This document shows, piece by piece, positions 1-10,451 of a stretch of 64,000 nt of DNA; position 1 is the stretch's first letter; every line of letters begins with the position of its first letter. A program made the position numbers and the translations under genes. The notes beneath the pieces were generated by a model. The model had not been told where the DNA came from and did not search any database. It saw only the letters and a list, made by a program, of their open reading frames with translations. Source of the stretch: Cliona cf. orientalis (lineage: Eukaryota > Porifera > Demospongiae > Clionaida > Clionaidae); NCBI GenBank assembly GCA_963930775.1, contig OZ005696.1, forward strand, positions 5,580,001 through 5,644,000. The letters are read 5' to 3'.

Positions 1-440
1 CAGCCCCACTGAGCATGGAAATAATGTGTAAGGATTTTTCTCTTGTGTAAGACTTTTTAAGGGCACATGGGCACTCCTATCTGTCCCTGTACAGCCCCAC
101 TGAGCATGGAAATAATGTGTAAGGATTTTTCTCTTGTGTAAGACTTTTTAAGGGCACATGGGCACTCCTATCTGTCCCTGCACAGCCCCACTGAACATGG
201 AAATAATGTGTAAGGATTTTTCTCTTGTGTAAGATTTTTTAAGGGCACATGGGCACTTCTAGCCATCTTAATACTACATTGTCTAGCTAAGGACTTTTCT
301 CTTGTGTAGCTATGTAAGATTTTTGAAGGGATACATATAAAACTTTCGGAGGGCACAATCATATATACAATATTATTATGAAGTGTATAAGGATGTTTTT
401 CCTGTGAATAGGTTCTGAACATATTATTATGCACTCATAA
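1..440. repeat. 91-bp tandem repeat, about 3 units then decay
   Basis: The block starting with CAGCCCCACTGAGCATGG recurs at 1, 92 and 183, giving a 91-bp period. The first two units are nearly identical and the third diverges after about 70 bases. Fragments of the unit (TAAGGATTTTTCTCTTGTGTAA) continue to about 420. The array may extend left of the window. Short open frames here follow the repeat and are not genes. Confidence 0.9.
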
Positions 441-728
441 ATATTTTATACTAGTAATGTATGATTATCGCTCTTGCATGTTACAGTAATGAGGACATGC
501 CCGAACTACTGGCTCAGTATAGCTATATAAGTGATCTTAGAGAAGAAATATTAATGATGGAGCTATTTTGTTGCAGTGGCATCTCAACTCTAAATACAAA
601 ATTTAATATTTCTCTACTTCTGGCATTACTTGCATACTCCACCCAGAATCAGAAAACGCAAATGTGTGATTATATCATTCCGTGATCACGCGTACGGAGT
701 TAATGATGCGGCCGAGCCATTCCAGCAC
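441..728. other. no recognisable feature
   Basis: This is AT-rich sequence between the tandem repeat and the first inverted-repeat element. Two short open frames are present, but no homology, splice context or codon bias supports them. Confidence 0.5.
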
Positions 729-737
729 GGAGCCACT

Positions 738-1534
738 TAGTCTCGTGCCCAGCCCCCTTCATGCACGCGCGAGAAAGGGTCGCATTTACGCGTCCGGCTG
801 GAATGCAATAATTGGCAATTCAGGTGTGCGTACAATAGAAACTAACCGCCACTTCCGTACCGTGTGCATACTGACCGAGCGCACGCGCGTACGTACGGAT
901 CGAATTCCGTTATGTGCCGAGAAAGTGAGGGAGGCGCGCGCCACACGTGATCAATAGAACGTCATCTTGACGCGCGGGTTTCTCGGTACATAACGGGATT
1001 CGTACGGATCACGCATAATTACATTCCACTAATGTCATGGGACCATGGTTCTGCAATCTGATTGGGCCGCAATATACGTACCTCGAGGACAAGGAAGTGC
1101 AACAGCAGAGGAGGTAGGACACGCTTGACCTTTGGCTAATAGTTCACTGATTAAGTCGCTAGTAGAGGCTTTCGTGAAGATTTTTAGAGGACATTGTTAC
1201 GATTTTCGAACTCAGTGCTATTGATTTAGTGGGGGAGCCCCTCTTAGTTAGCACTATAGAGCAATTTTTAGGTCCTTGGAATGTTAATCAGCCACTTTGA
1301 TTAACATTCCAAGGACCTAAAAATTGCTCTACAGTGCTAACTAAGAGAGGCTCCCCCACTAAATCAATGGCGCTGAGTTCGAAAATCACAACGATATTCT
1401 CTAAAAACCTTCACAAAAGCCTATACCAGCGATTTAATTAGTGAACTATTAGCCAAAGGTCAAGCGTGTCCTACCTCCTCTGGTGCAACAGACCCGTTCT
1501 CGCGTGTGCATGAAGGGGGCTGGGCACGAGACTA
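738..1534. mobile_element. 797-bp foldback element, TIR TAGTCTCGTGCCCAG, 9-bp TSD
   Basis: The ends are inverted: TAGTCTCGTGCCCAGCCC at 738 and its complement ending at 1534. The direct repeat GGAGCCACT flanks it exactly at 729-737 and 1535-1543, a 9-bp target duplication. Inside, a second inverted repeat (about 890-1010) and a long hairpin with arms of about 185 bp (about 1098-1485, loop near 1297) fold almost the whole element on itself. It has no coding capacity. It sits immediately upstream of the first visible CCP6-like exon. Confidence 0.85.
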
Positions 1535-1566
1535 GGAGCCACTATACTACAGCACGCTACAAACTT

Positions 1567-1628
1567 AGTCTCGCGCGCCCGCGCCAGCCCCTCCTACGCA
1601 AAAAGCGCTGGCACGCGAGACTACTATA
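1567..1628. mobile_element. 62-bp palindromic mini-insertion of the same end type
   Basis: AGTCTCGCGCGCC...GCCAGC pairs with GCTGGCACGCGAGACT around a short loop. The 9-bp direct repeat TACAAACTT flanks it at 1558-1566 and 1629-1637. The right end carries five extra bases (CTATA) beyond the palindrome. The duplicated TACAAACTT overlaps the start of CCP6-like coding sequence (NFSKSKSLYREG), so this insertion lies at or inside an exon edge. Confidence 0.7.
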
Positions 1629-3425
1629 TACAAACTTCAGTAAGTCCAAGAGTCTGTATCGTGAAGGAATATGAGTCCTTTGGTCAAGTCCACCTCCAGA
1701 CCAACGTGGTAGGACACTGGTGCCTAGCAACACCAAAGAAGGATAAAGCTAGTGTAACGATTTCAAATCTGTAGGCAGCGCATCCCTCCAAAGAACGTAT
1801 TCTACTACCGCTGCCCTGACCACCAGAAAAACTATATCCTCTCGTTTGCCTTCGCCTTTGATAGAGAAGATGATGTCTATCAGGTGAGATTTTAGTATCT
1901 TGATTTTTATCATAATTCAGTAAATTATCCGTTTTCTATAGAAGAAATGTTTATCATTAATTTTTATGTCACTATCATTATCAAATTTTGCAATTTCTCT
2001 TCCTCCCGCTATTGTTGTACAGTTTGCCTACTGCTACCCCTATATACCTACTCTAACCTTCAACTCTACCTTGAAGGAGTGGAGCGACTGCGACGTCGTC
2101 TTGACCTTCTCACTATCACCTCTCCCAAGAACCTTGAACCTGGCGCTCGCCGCAAGATGGTCTTCATCACAGCCAGGGTCCACCCAGGGGAATCCCCCTC
2201 CTCCTATGTCTATCAAGGTATGGTATTATACCCAGGCTATGACAGGTGTTCTCTGATGGGATTTGACTTGAATCGACACTGGCATGACCCTTCTCTCTGG
2301 GCACACCCAACTCTCTATGAGACAAAGAAGCGACTTATGGACTACGACCAAGATCCTGTGAGCAGTGCACTGATCTGGAGCAACTTTTCCACTTTTACAC
2401 TGACTTTCTTGATCACATAATCATACTCTCTCTCTCTCTCACGCACATATACACACATATTCTGCTAGAATATTGAGCTAGACTTCTGTGTAGACATCCA
2501 TGCTCACTCTACTCTGACCAATGGCTTCATGCACGGGAATATCTACGATGATGAGGAACGGTTTGAGAAACAGACTGACTTCCCCAAGCTGCTGGCAAAA
2601 CATGCTGAAGATTTCTCTTGGGTAAGCAGTGAATAAGCATCCCCCACCAAACAATGATGGTCAGAGATTGTCACTTTAAAAAATTTCGTGTTTAAAAATT
2701 TTTATACGAATGCAATGTTAACATTAATAGTGTGAATACTTTTTTGCGGATTATTTTTCATAGCTGCCCATAGACTATAGTGCGTGCCACCATAAAGGTC
2801 CCCTTTTTCTTTTAAAAATATTAATTTTTTAGATTAAAATTAAGAAAAATGAACCAGACAGGCATAATCAGCTAACTTTCTAGAATCATATAGATTTTTT
2901 TTCATTTTTAAGAATTCGGCCAATCAGATTGTAGGTCTAATGCCTGTTTCCATGGAAACGCCTACAAAATTAATTAAATATTTAATTAAAACTGTATTTT
3001 TCCTGTCCGATTTTGCTTAATATGCTTCAAAATTCTGTTTCTCCTTCATACTTTGATAGAAAAAAATTCTGTCTTACAGATTTGTTATACTATCACTTAA
3101 GTTCAATCCAGCACTGGTCACATGCCTGTGCAGTAAAGTATACCACAGGAATTGCTATTAGAGTGATTGAGAACCCAATCAACACTTCAAGCTCTAAAAC
3201 TTGTTTGAAAGCATTTACTCAAAATCTGTCTTACAGTTTTGATAGCTACCAGGTGGGCAACATGTGGAAGTAGTAGGGTAAATTCCCTGTTAATCACAGT
3301 AGAGAAATAGCTTTTTTTTTTGCTAAAATTGCACCATTTTAATTAAAAATAATTATTGCGCAAACATTGTGGTTAAAAAGATTGCGAGTGGTGCTACTAG
3401 ATAGCACTACCCTAGAAGGTAATTA

Positions 3426-3822
3426 CGTCCAGAGTCCCAATTCACAAATCGATATTCGGCCTCGCGATGAGGTAATTATGACAAATGATGATGAAACCTA
3501 TGATGAAATTGGGTGAAAACTGCTTCAAAATGTTTAGCTCACATGAGAGGGTGTTGGGACCCAGAATTCGAACCTAGCGTAGAAGAGATCGTGGACTATC
3601 GATGAGATATGGCGATTCTCTCAGTTCGCTTTCTTTGGCGAGCACGCACTCGGGGGGATTTCCCTATTCAGTCTAGCACATGGCAGGTGGAGGTCACGTC
3701 CGGGTCAACCGGCTCAAGCCGCGCGCCCCAATATTGTACGCGTATACGGAGCATGCGCAGTTTGTCAGTGTGTCCTAGTTCGAATTTATGGCGGCGTATA
3801 TATTTGTGAGGGACTCTGGACG
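3426..3822. mobile_element. MITE, TIR CGTCCAGAGTCCC, TA target (copy 1)
   Basis: CGTCCAGAGTCCC at 3426 pairs with GGGACTCTGGACG ending at 3822, with TA on both sides as in Tc1/mariner-type insertions. It is non-coding and lies in the CCP6-like intron. A second copy begins 22 bp downstream in the same orientation. Confidence 0.85.
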
Positions 3823-3843
3823 TAGTCTCCAAGTTGTTCATTA

Positions 3844-4251
3844 CGTCCAGAGTCCCAATTAGAAACTAAGAATTCGGCTCTCGCTATGATGAAATTATGA
3901 TGAAATGATGATGAAATCTATGATGAAATTTATGATGAAACCTATGATGTAATTGCTGTGAAACTGTTTCAAAAAGTTTAGCTCACATGACAGGGTGTTG
4001 GGACCCAGAATTCAAACCTAGCGTAGAAGACATCGTGGACTATCGATGAGATATGGCGATTTTCTCGGTTCGCTTTCTTTGGCGAGCTCGCACTCGGGGG
4101 GATTTCCCTATTCAGTCGAGCACATGGCAGGTGAAGGTCAACCGGCTCAAGCCGCGCGCCCCAATATTGTACGCGTATACGGAGCATGCGCAGTTTGTCA
4201 ATGTGTCCCAGTTCGAATTTATGGCGCCGTATCCATGAGGGACTCTGGACG
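3844..4251. mobile_element. MITE, TIR CGTCCAGAGTCCC, TA target (copy 2)
   Basis: It has the same terminal repeats and internal sequence as the copy at 3426-3822, flanked by TA at 3842-3843 and 4252-4253. The two copies differ by indels in a run of degenerate GATGAAAT repeats, so they are diverged relatives rather than an assembly duplication. Confidence 0.85.
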
Positions 4252-4951
4252 TAGTCTCTGAGTTGTTCATTATCTCCCCAGTAGCAATTTACTTTTCTGT
4301 GGTTATGAGGTAATTGTAGTGTAATCTATGATGAAATTATGATGCAACCTATGAGGTAATTATGAAAAAATCCAGGGCCTCGCTGGAGCCTTTCTGGGAC
4401 TTGAAAATCAGTAAATATGTAGAGTATCTTACGCGTGTATCCAGCAAATAGATTACAAGCTGAGCGCTACTTTCTCTGAGAAGTACTGTTGGTTGAACTT
4501 CACGTGTTTTCTTGGCTTACGTAATGCCATGGATAAATAAAGCTAGCCTTGCGCTATATATAGCACGCATCACTGTCACAAGGGGCTGGCCCGAGCGCGA
4601 CTGCAGCAACGTGACCAACCTGAAATTCCGAAGGAATACCGCGCTATCGAGTTCGTCTCTGCATCGAAACTTGTCGCTATCAAGGTTGAGAGTCGATCTT
4701 AGACGCCATCTCCATGATTTCTGGGGGGAGCATCGATCGATGTGTACGCATTCTATTGACGACCTTTTACCACATGCACCATTACACTATGCAGCTACTG
4801 GGGAGATGGTCAAGAGTTCATATAAAGAAAATTTCAAGACCATAGGTACTTCTAGTGCTTTGTAGTATTCATAAACATGTTATTACACCGATGGGGACAT
4901 TTATGATGGCAGGCACTATATGAGTTCAGATTTGTATGATAATTTTTGCAG
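4252..4951. other. CCP6-like intron remainder
   Basis: This is intron sequence between the second MITE and the FNRDAVKAGTGRR exon. A 117-codon open frame at 4512-4865 has no recognisable domain or splice support. Nothing else was seen. Confidence 0.5.
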
Positions 4952-5205
4952 ACTAAAACTTGCTTCAATAGAGATGCAGTTAAAGCTGGGACAGGAAGAA
5001 GGTGGAGTCTTCATCTCAATTTCATTCACAAATCTCCGGATCCTTTACTGACTTTTCTTCTAGGTCTCTGGGAGATTGCCTGAGCCCCCAGACTCACTGC
5101 TACACTCTGGAGGTGTCCTTCTTCAGCTACAGCCTGCAACAGGGAGCAACAGAGACACAGGTCCCCTACACTGAAGAATCTTGTATCCTGAAAGCAGATT
5201 TGTAG

Positions 5206-5639
5206 TTCATGTATATTATACCGTAGTTGTGGATTACATAAAGTTCACATGAAAGTTAGCAGAGGTATTTAAGTTTACATGAAAGATCACTGAAGTTTGC
5301 TAAGTGTGCATTTATGTCAAATCAAAGTTTGAAAATTTACATCAAAGTTTGTAGTAAACTTTACAGCAGAGATTGCCCAAAATGCTGCATTCAAAGCTTA
5401 TGTTTGCAGATTGGAGGTCACATTGCATCAAATGTTGCACAAATTTTCACATTGAAACCTGAAGTTAGGAGGTAGGAGGTTACACATACTAGGAGGCGGA
5501 ACCAGGGGCACGTGCACCCCCCCCCCCCCCACCCCCGTCACAGCCGTCTTCCTCCGCCACTGTTACAGTGTTGTTTGCAGGTCACATGAGTATCTTTATT
5601 TACAAAATAAGCTTCATAGGTTTCAATATGTACATACCA
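5206..5639. other. intergenic, poly-C run
   Basis: There is no gene-like signal. A C-run interrupted by one A lies at about 5517-5536. The sequence upstream has degenerate GTTTACATGAAAG-type repeats. Confidence 0.5.
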
Positions 5640-5893
5640 CTAAAATTAATTATTATACAGTCTCTGGTCCCATCCATTTCCTTGAATAAACAACTTAATT
5701 AGAACAATTATTATATGACTGTAGGTTAACCATAGTCAACAATGAAACAGAATATTCCCCATGATGATTTTCACCGACATAAAATAAGCCCCTATACCTT
5801 GCAACCATTACTTAGTAGTATTATAATTTAGTTAACTTTGTAGATTCCAGGGTATTATTAATTTTGTGGATTAAGAATTTAGCATCAAACATC

Positions 5894-6911
5894 ATGCTAC
5901 TATTAAATTCAGTATGCCTTTTAATTATCCTGATTCATGATAGTCAGTGCAACAACGACAGCTCTAGATCTGGACTGCCTACCTGCCCTACATGGATATA
6001 TCGAAGCCCACTTCACAATCAATGTGTTTGTGGAATAAAATTACACAAGAACATCATCTGTGACTCAAGCACTTTAACTACAGTAGTTACAGAGAAATTT
6101 ATTTGCGTATTCTTCAGTAGAGAATTGCAGACCACACTTGCAGGCACCTGTCCTTATGGTTCTAGTGGAGTACTACCAAGGAATGCATCAGAGATCAACG
6201 TTCCAGAAGAGAGTGAATGGTTCTGCTCTCATTTGCATCGAACGGGCCAGCTTTGTGGAGAATGTGAGGCGAACTATACTCTCCCCATCTATTCCTATTA
6301 CCTAGGATGTGTCAAATGTGAGAGTTACGAGAATGGTTGGGTCAAGTTTGCAGCTGCTGCCTTTCTTCCCCTGACACTGTTTTACATTATAGTTGTTACA
6401 TTCAGAATATCAGCCACTTCACCTGCCCTACACTAAATGCTTTCATCGTGGTGAACCAGATCATTGCCATTCCTTCCATTATTCATGAAATCTATACCCT
6501 CAGCCTATAGGCTCTGATAAAGTCTATTCTTCTAACTTTGTCATTGCAGTGATTGCTGTTTGGAACCTTGATTTCTTTCGGAGTTTCTATGGACCTATTT
6601 GGCTTCATCCTGACTTAAACTATCAGCAAGTGCTCTTGCTTGAATACGCCGTTGGTCTCTATCCATTACTCCTCATTATTTTTACATACCTCTTGATTAA
6701 ACTTCACGATAACTTTTCTATTATTGTCTTGCTTTGGAAGCCAGTTCATAGATTACTAGCTGTTTTTCGGAGAGAGTGGAAAAATCAGAGCTACCTTGTT
6801 CATGCCTTGGCCACTTTTATTGTCCTTTCGTACGTCAAAATTCTCCATACCTATCAGCATGATGGTATACATTATTATACCGATACTTGCCAAATCAATT
6901 TTAGATACTGA
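5894..6911 (+). pseudogene. multi-pass membrane protein with Cys-rich ectodomain, copy 1 (broken)
   Basis: The start ATG at 5894 opens a signal-peptide-like sequence (MLLLNSVCLLIILIHDSQC). A cysteine-rich segment follows, with LCGECEANYTLPIYSYYLGC and CVKCESYENGW, then hydrophobic helices (FAAAAFLPLTLFYIIVVTF and, further on, VLLLEYAVGLYPLLLIIFTY). Compared with the copy at 8361-10099, five extra bases near 6425 cause a frameshift after SPALH. A short insertion with stops follows near 6510. Homology ends after VKILHT (about 6850), where unrelated sequence encodes a stop, so the C-terminal helices are lost. The architecture resembles large sponge-type families of cysteine-rich multi-pass proteins of unknown function. 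Function is not assigned. Confidence 0.75.
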
Positions 6912-8160
6912 ACTTACACGATGATTTTTCTTTTTCCAATTCCTTTCTAAACTGAGCAGAGATAGCTGCTAGATCACTGCCGTCCCATCTTACATGGCTA
7001 TAATATTATATAACCTGCACGTGCAAAATTCCATTAGAAATCACTGAATCTTCAAGCTCAGTGATCTCTGTATATAATTTATGCGCAGGGAAATTCGATC
7101 CAAATCATGTTGTATATATTCACTCTGTGATTGAATAGTAAAACCATCTGAAATCAAACACCCCTACAAAATCGCTGAAATCGCATACAAGAATTGATTT
7201 TTGTAAAGATTCAGTCTTGGATGTATTTTTGAACGTGTAATGCATTGATTTTGGATATAATATTATATAATTTTATAGTCTTTGCTGTGATGCCATAATT
7301 AATTTTGTTGCTGTCAGAATACAAATCTTTGATAGCCTTAGTCATGCCATGGCATAAATAGTTTTGTTAATTATTCATCATGTCTTTGCTTGCCTTCATC
7401 TACAGCTCGGTTCCCTGAACTGCCTCCCTAGTTGACCTCAGCTTCACCTCAATCATCCTCCCCTCTCTCACTTTCAGCCCTGCACTTGATGTAGCTAGAC
7501 ATCAGACCTTCTCTCGGGCGATCCCCTCGGTCTGTCGCGATGCTGTAGCAACGACCAGACGTCTAGTACATCGCTAGATTCCTCCAACACTCGCCATTCC
7601 CAGCCCATCATGCAGCAGTGTTATGGTACAGGGTCGTTACCCCGCGCGCATGCGCAAGGGGTAAAGCAATCGGTTTGTCTGTCTAGTCTGTCGTTGTCGT
7701 TGTCGTTGTCGTCGTGTCGTCGGCACAAAAATCGCCAGATCTCGAGTTCTAGGCATCTGTGCGTACTATAAGCACAGCCAATCGGTAGATATCGGTGGAA
7801 AACTGGTTTGTACGCGCTTCGAATTGCTCAAAAAGGCTTACTAGTGCTACAAATTGTGCATTTTTCATTCGGCATGCCTGTGGTTTATCGACCACACCCA
7901 CTCTTTTAGTATGCTGATGCGACTGCGCATGCTCAAGCTCAGTGTTGGAAAGGGTCGTCAAGTCATAAAACAGTCGCAGAGTGTTGCAATACTACGCTAC
8001 ACTACAGCTACAGTGGCTACAGAGCGTGCGGGGTAAGTGCTCTACAAAGCTTTAGTTAGTAACCTTGACCTGCTAATAGGATGCATCAGTTTGTATTAAT
8101 AGCTTATTTTCTGCATGTGTTTGTTCAGGAAATGTTGTAGTAAAGTTTATGCTATTTTTT
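6912..8160. other. spacer between duplicates; (GTTGTC)n-type dispersed repeat at 7620-7745
   Basis: No gene is supported. At 7620-7745 a block with ACCCCGCGCGCATGCGC, GGGGTAAAGCAATCGG and repeated GTCGTT units is the inverted relative of 41040-41100 (AACAACAACGACACGACCG, ACTTTACCCCTTACGCATG), so it is a dispersed repeat. The tandem duplication carrying the membrane-protein copies seems to resume near 8160. Confidence 0.55.
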
Positions 8161-8360
8161 TTTATTTTGGTTTCAATACATCACTTATATGAAGTCTTTG
8201 GTCGCCATTCTGATAAACAACTAAATTAGGACAATTACATGACTGTAGGTTAACACACAGAATAAGCCCCGTTTCCTTGCAACCATTAATATTATTAAAT
8301 AATTTAGCTTTGTAGATTCCAGGGCCTATTTGTGGATTAAGAGTTTAGCATCAAAGCATC

Positions 8361-10099
8361 ATGCTACTATTAAATTCAGTATGCATATGCCTTTTAATAA
8401 TTGTTCTGATCCATGATAGTCAGTGCAACAGTGACAGCTCTAGATCTGGACTGCGAGGCTACCTGCCCTACATGGACATATCGAAGCCCACTTCACAATC
8501 AATGTGTTTGTGGAATAAAAGTATATAGCGGAGCATCATCTGTGACCCAAGCACTTTAACTACAGTAGTTACAGAGAAATTTATTTGCGTATTCTTCAGT
8601 ATAGAGAATTGCAGACCACACTTGCAGGCACCTGTCCTTATGGTTCTAGTGGAGTACTACCAAGGAATGCATCAGAGATTGACGTTCCAGAAGAGAGTGA
8701 ATGGTTCTGCTCTCATTTGCATCGAATGGGCCAGCTTTGTGGAGAATGTGAGGCGAACTATACTCTCCCCATCTATTCCTATTATCTAGGATGTGTCAAA
8801 TATGAGAGTTACGAGAATGGTTGGGTCAAGTTTGCAGCTGCTGCCTTTCTTCCACTGACACTGTTTTACATTATAGTTGTTACATTCAGAATATCAGCCA
8901 CTTCACCTACGCTAAATGCTTTCATCATGGTGAACCAGCTTATTGCCATTCCTTCCATTACTCGTGAAATCTATACCCTCAGCCTAAGCTCTGATTCTTC
9001 TAATTTTGTCATTGCAGTGATTGCTATTTGGAACCTTGATTTCTTTCGGACTTTTTACAGACCTATTTGTCTTCATCCTGACTTAAACTATCAGCAAGTG
9101 CTCTTGCTTGAATACGCCATTGGTCTCTATCCATTACTCCTCATTATTTTTACATACCTCTTGATTAAACTTCACGATAATTTTGCTATTATTGTCTTGC
9201 TTTGGAAGCCAGTTCACAGATTACTAGCTGTTTTTCGGAGACAGTGGAAAAATCAGAGCTACCTTGTTCATGCCTTGGCCACTTTTATTGTCCTTTTGTA
9301 CGTCAAAATTCTCAACACGTCCTTTGAATTCCTTATACCCTCACATGTATACGACACATTGTAAACAGAGCATAGTGGTACTACGATGTATACTGTGGAT
9401 ATGACTTCAAAGGACTATTTGCCTTACTTAGTGGTGGCAATATTCATGCTGCTTACCTTTAATATCCTTCCTTTACTACTACTTGCCCTTTATCCCTTCA
9501 AGTGTGTGCAAAAGCTCCTTCTTCATAACCGCCTGCCACTTCGGTATAAGGTAGCACTCCAAATTTACATGGATACATTTCAAGGCTGTTATGAGGACAC
9601 CACACATGATTAATACCGACACCTTGCTACGCTTTATATGGCTGTAAGAGTTTTGAATCTTTTAGCAATTTCAGTCTTTAGCATTAAGCTTTATGTTCCA
9701 GCAGCATTAATTATATTCATGTTCACATTAGCTCTGGTAGCAAGATTCCAGCCATACAAATGCAAGAAGAACAACACAGCTGACATTGTCATGCTACTGG
9801 CAGTGATTGTTCAGTACACATCAATATCTATGCATCTTATAGATAATCGGCTTTTCTCAAACTGGCTGAATCGAATTGTTTCAGGAGCTGCTGCACTAAC
9901 CATTTATTGCTACTTGCTGTTTCTCATTTTATCCAAACTTAACATTTTCGTAAAATGTTTCAAAAAAAGTAAATTGTTCTTAATTTTCAGCAGATTTGAC
10001 AAAACTGAACATAGTGAGCTTGAGGTCAATGTTACTGTGGAGGACCAAGTTCTCTTAAATCACGATGAAGCTGATTATAACTCCTGTAACAATAACTAA
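8361..10099 (+). pseudogene. multi-pass membrane protein, copy 2 (longest copy, two in-frame TAA)
   Basis: This is a paralogue of 5894-6911 that keeps the C-terminal half. Order: signal peptide, Cys-rich region (LCGECEANYTLPIYSYYLGC), then about eight hydrophobic segments including FAAAAFLPLTLFYIIVVTF, LPYLVVAIFMLLTFNILPLL and LYVPAALIIFMFTLALVARF, and an acidic tail ending at 10099. One frame runs from about 8600 to 10099 but is interrupted by TAA at 9362-9364 and 9611-9613, with protein similarity continuing on both sides. The second stop follows the motif MDTFQGCYED. Near the N-terminus, small indels against copy 1 (about 8453, about 8522 and an extra TA at 8600-8603) shift the frame. It is probably a recent pseudogene. 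Function unknown. Confidence 0.75.
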
Positions 10100-10451
10100 T
10101 TAGCAACTTTTCCAATACCAGTAATAATTGTTTTTAATGCATATTAAGCCAAAACAATAAAGTTAATAGTCAAATTGTTAACCATATTATTATTATTAAG
10201 TGCACAATAATTATAGTTATGATCTCTATTCAGTAATGCATACAGCAGCTATTGACTTTATTCCAGTGATTGCATCTCCTGTACATGCGCAATATTATGA
10301 CATTGTATAATTATGGCAGTATATACATTTTTTTCAAGCTATGTTTCCATAAGAGAATTATAGTCATTGATTGGATGATTATTATTAGTGTACATATACA
10401 AAAATTTAATATTAATGTGGATGGGATTGTATACCAGTATTGTATTATCAT
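10100..10451. other. AT-rich intergenic stretch
   Basis: This lies between the end of the membrane-protein copy (plus strand) and the stop codon of NELF-A (minus strand), so the two loci converge here. Nothing beyond short AT-rich runs was seen. Confidence 0.5.

Larger units (their letters stand above)
1631..5205 (+). pseudogene. AGBL4: CCP6-like cytosolic carboxypeptidase, partial and damaged
   Basis: Cytosolic carboxypeptidase 6 removes glutamates from tubulin side chains and protein C-termini. Visible exons by splice motifs and homology: about 1631-1708 (NFSKSKSLYREG), 1774-1883 (PPKNVFYYRCPDHQKNYILS), 2023-2357 (zinc-binding HPGE in ARVHPGESPSS, then GFDLNRHW), 2469-2621 (DIHAHSTLTNGFMHGN, third zinc ligand), 4952-5001 (FNRDAVKAGTGRR) and 5064 to about 5180 (HCYTLEVSFFSYS...PYTEE). 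The N-terminal exons are absent. About 35 residues between YVYQG and YDRCSLMG, which normally include an NPDG motif, are missing with no room for an intron. Extra AT/TA dinucleotides at 1669-1672 and 2041-2046 shift the frame. The family's C-terminal tail is not seen. The long intron 2622-4951 holds two MITEs. The family assignment is strong. The locus looks like a decaying copy, unless the sequence contains errors. Confidence 0.8.

Noticed and set aside
4512-4865. 117-codon frame in the CCP6-like intron
   Set aside because: No recognisable domain, no splice context, and it lies in intronic sequence between homologous exons.
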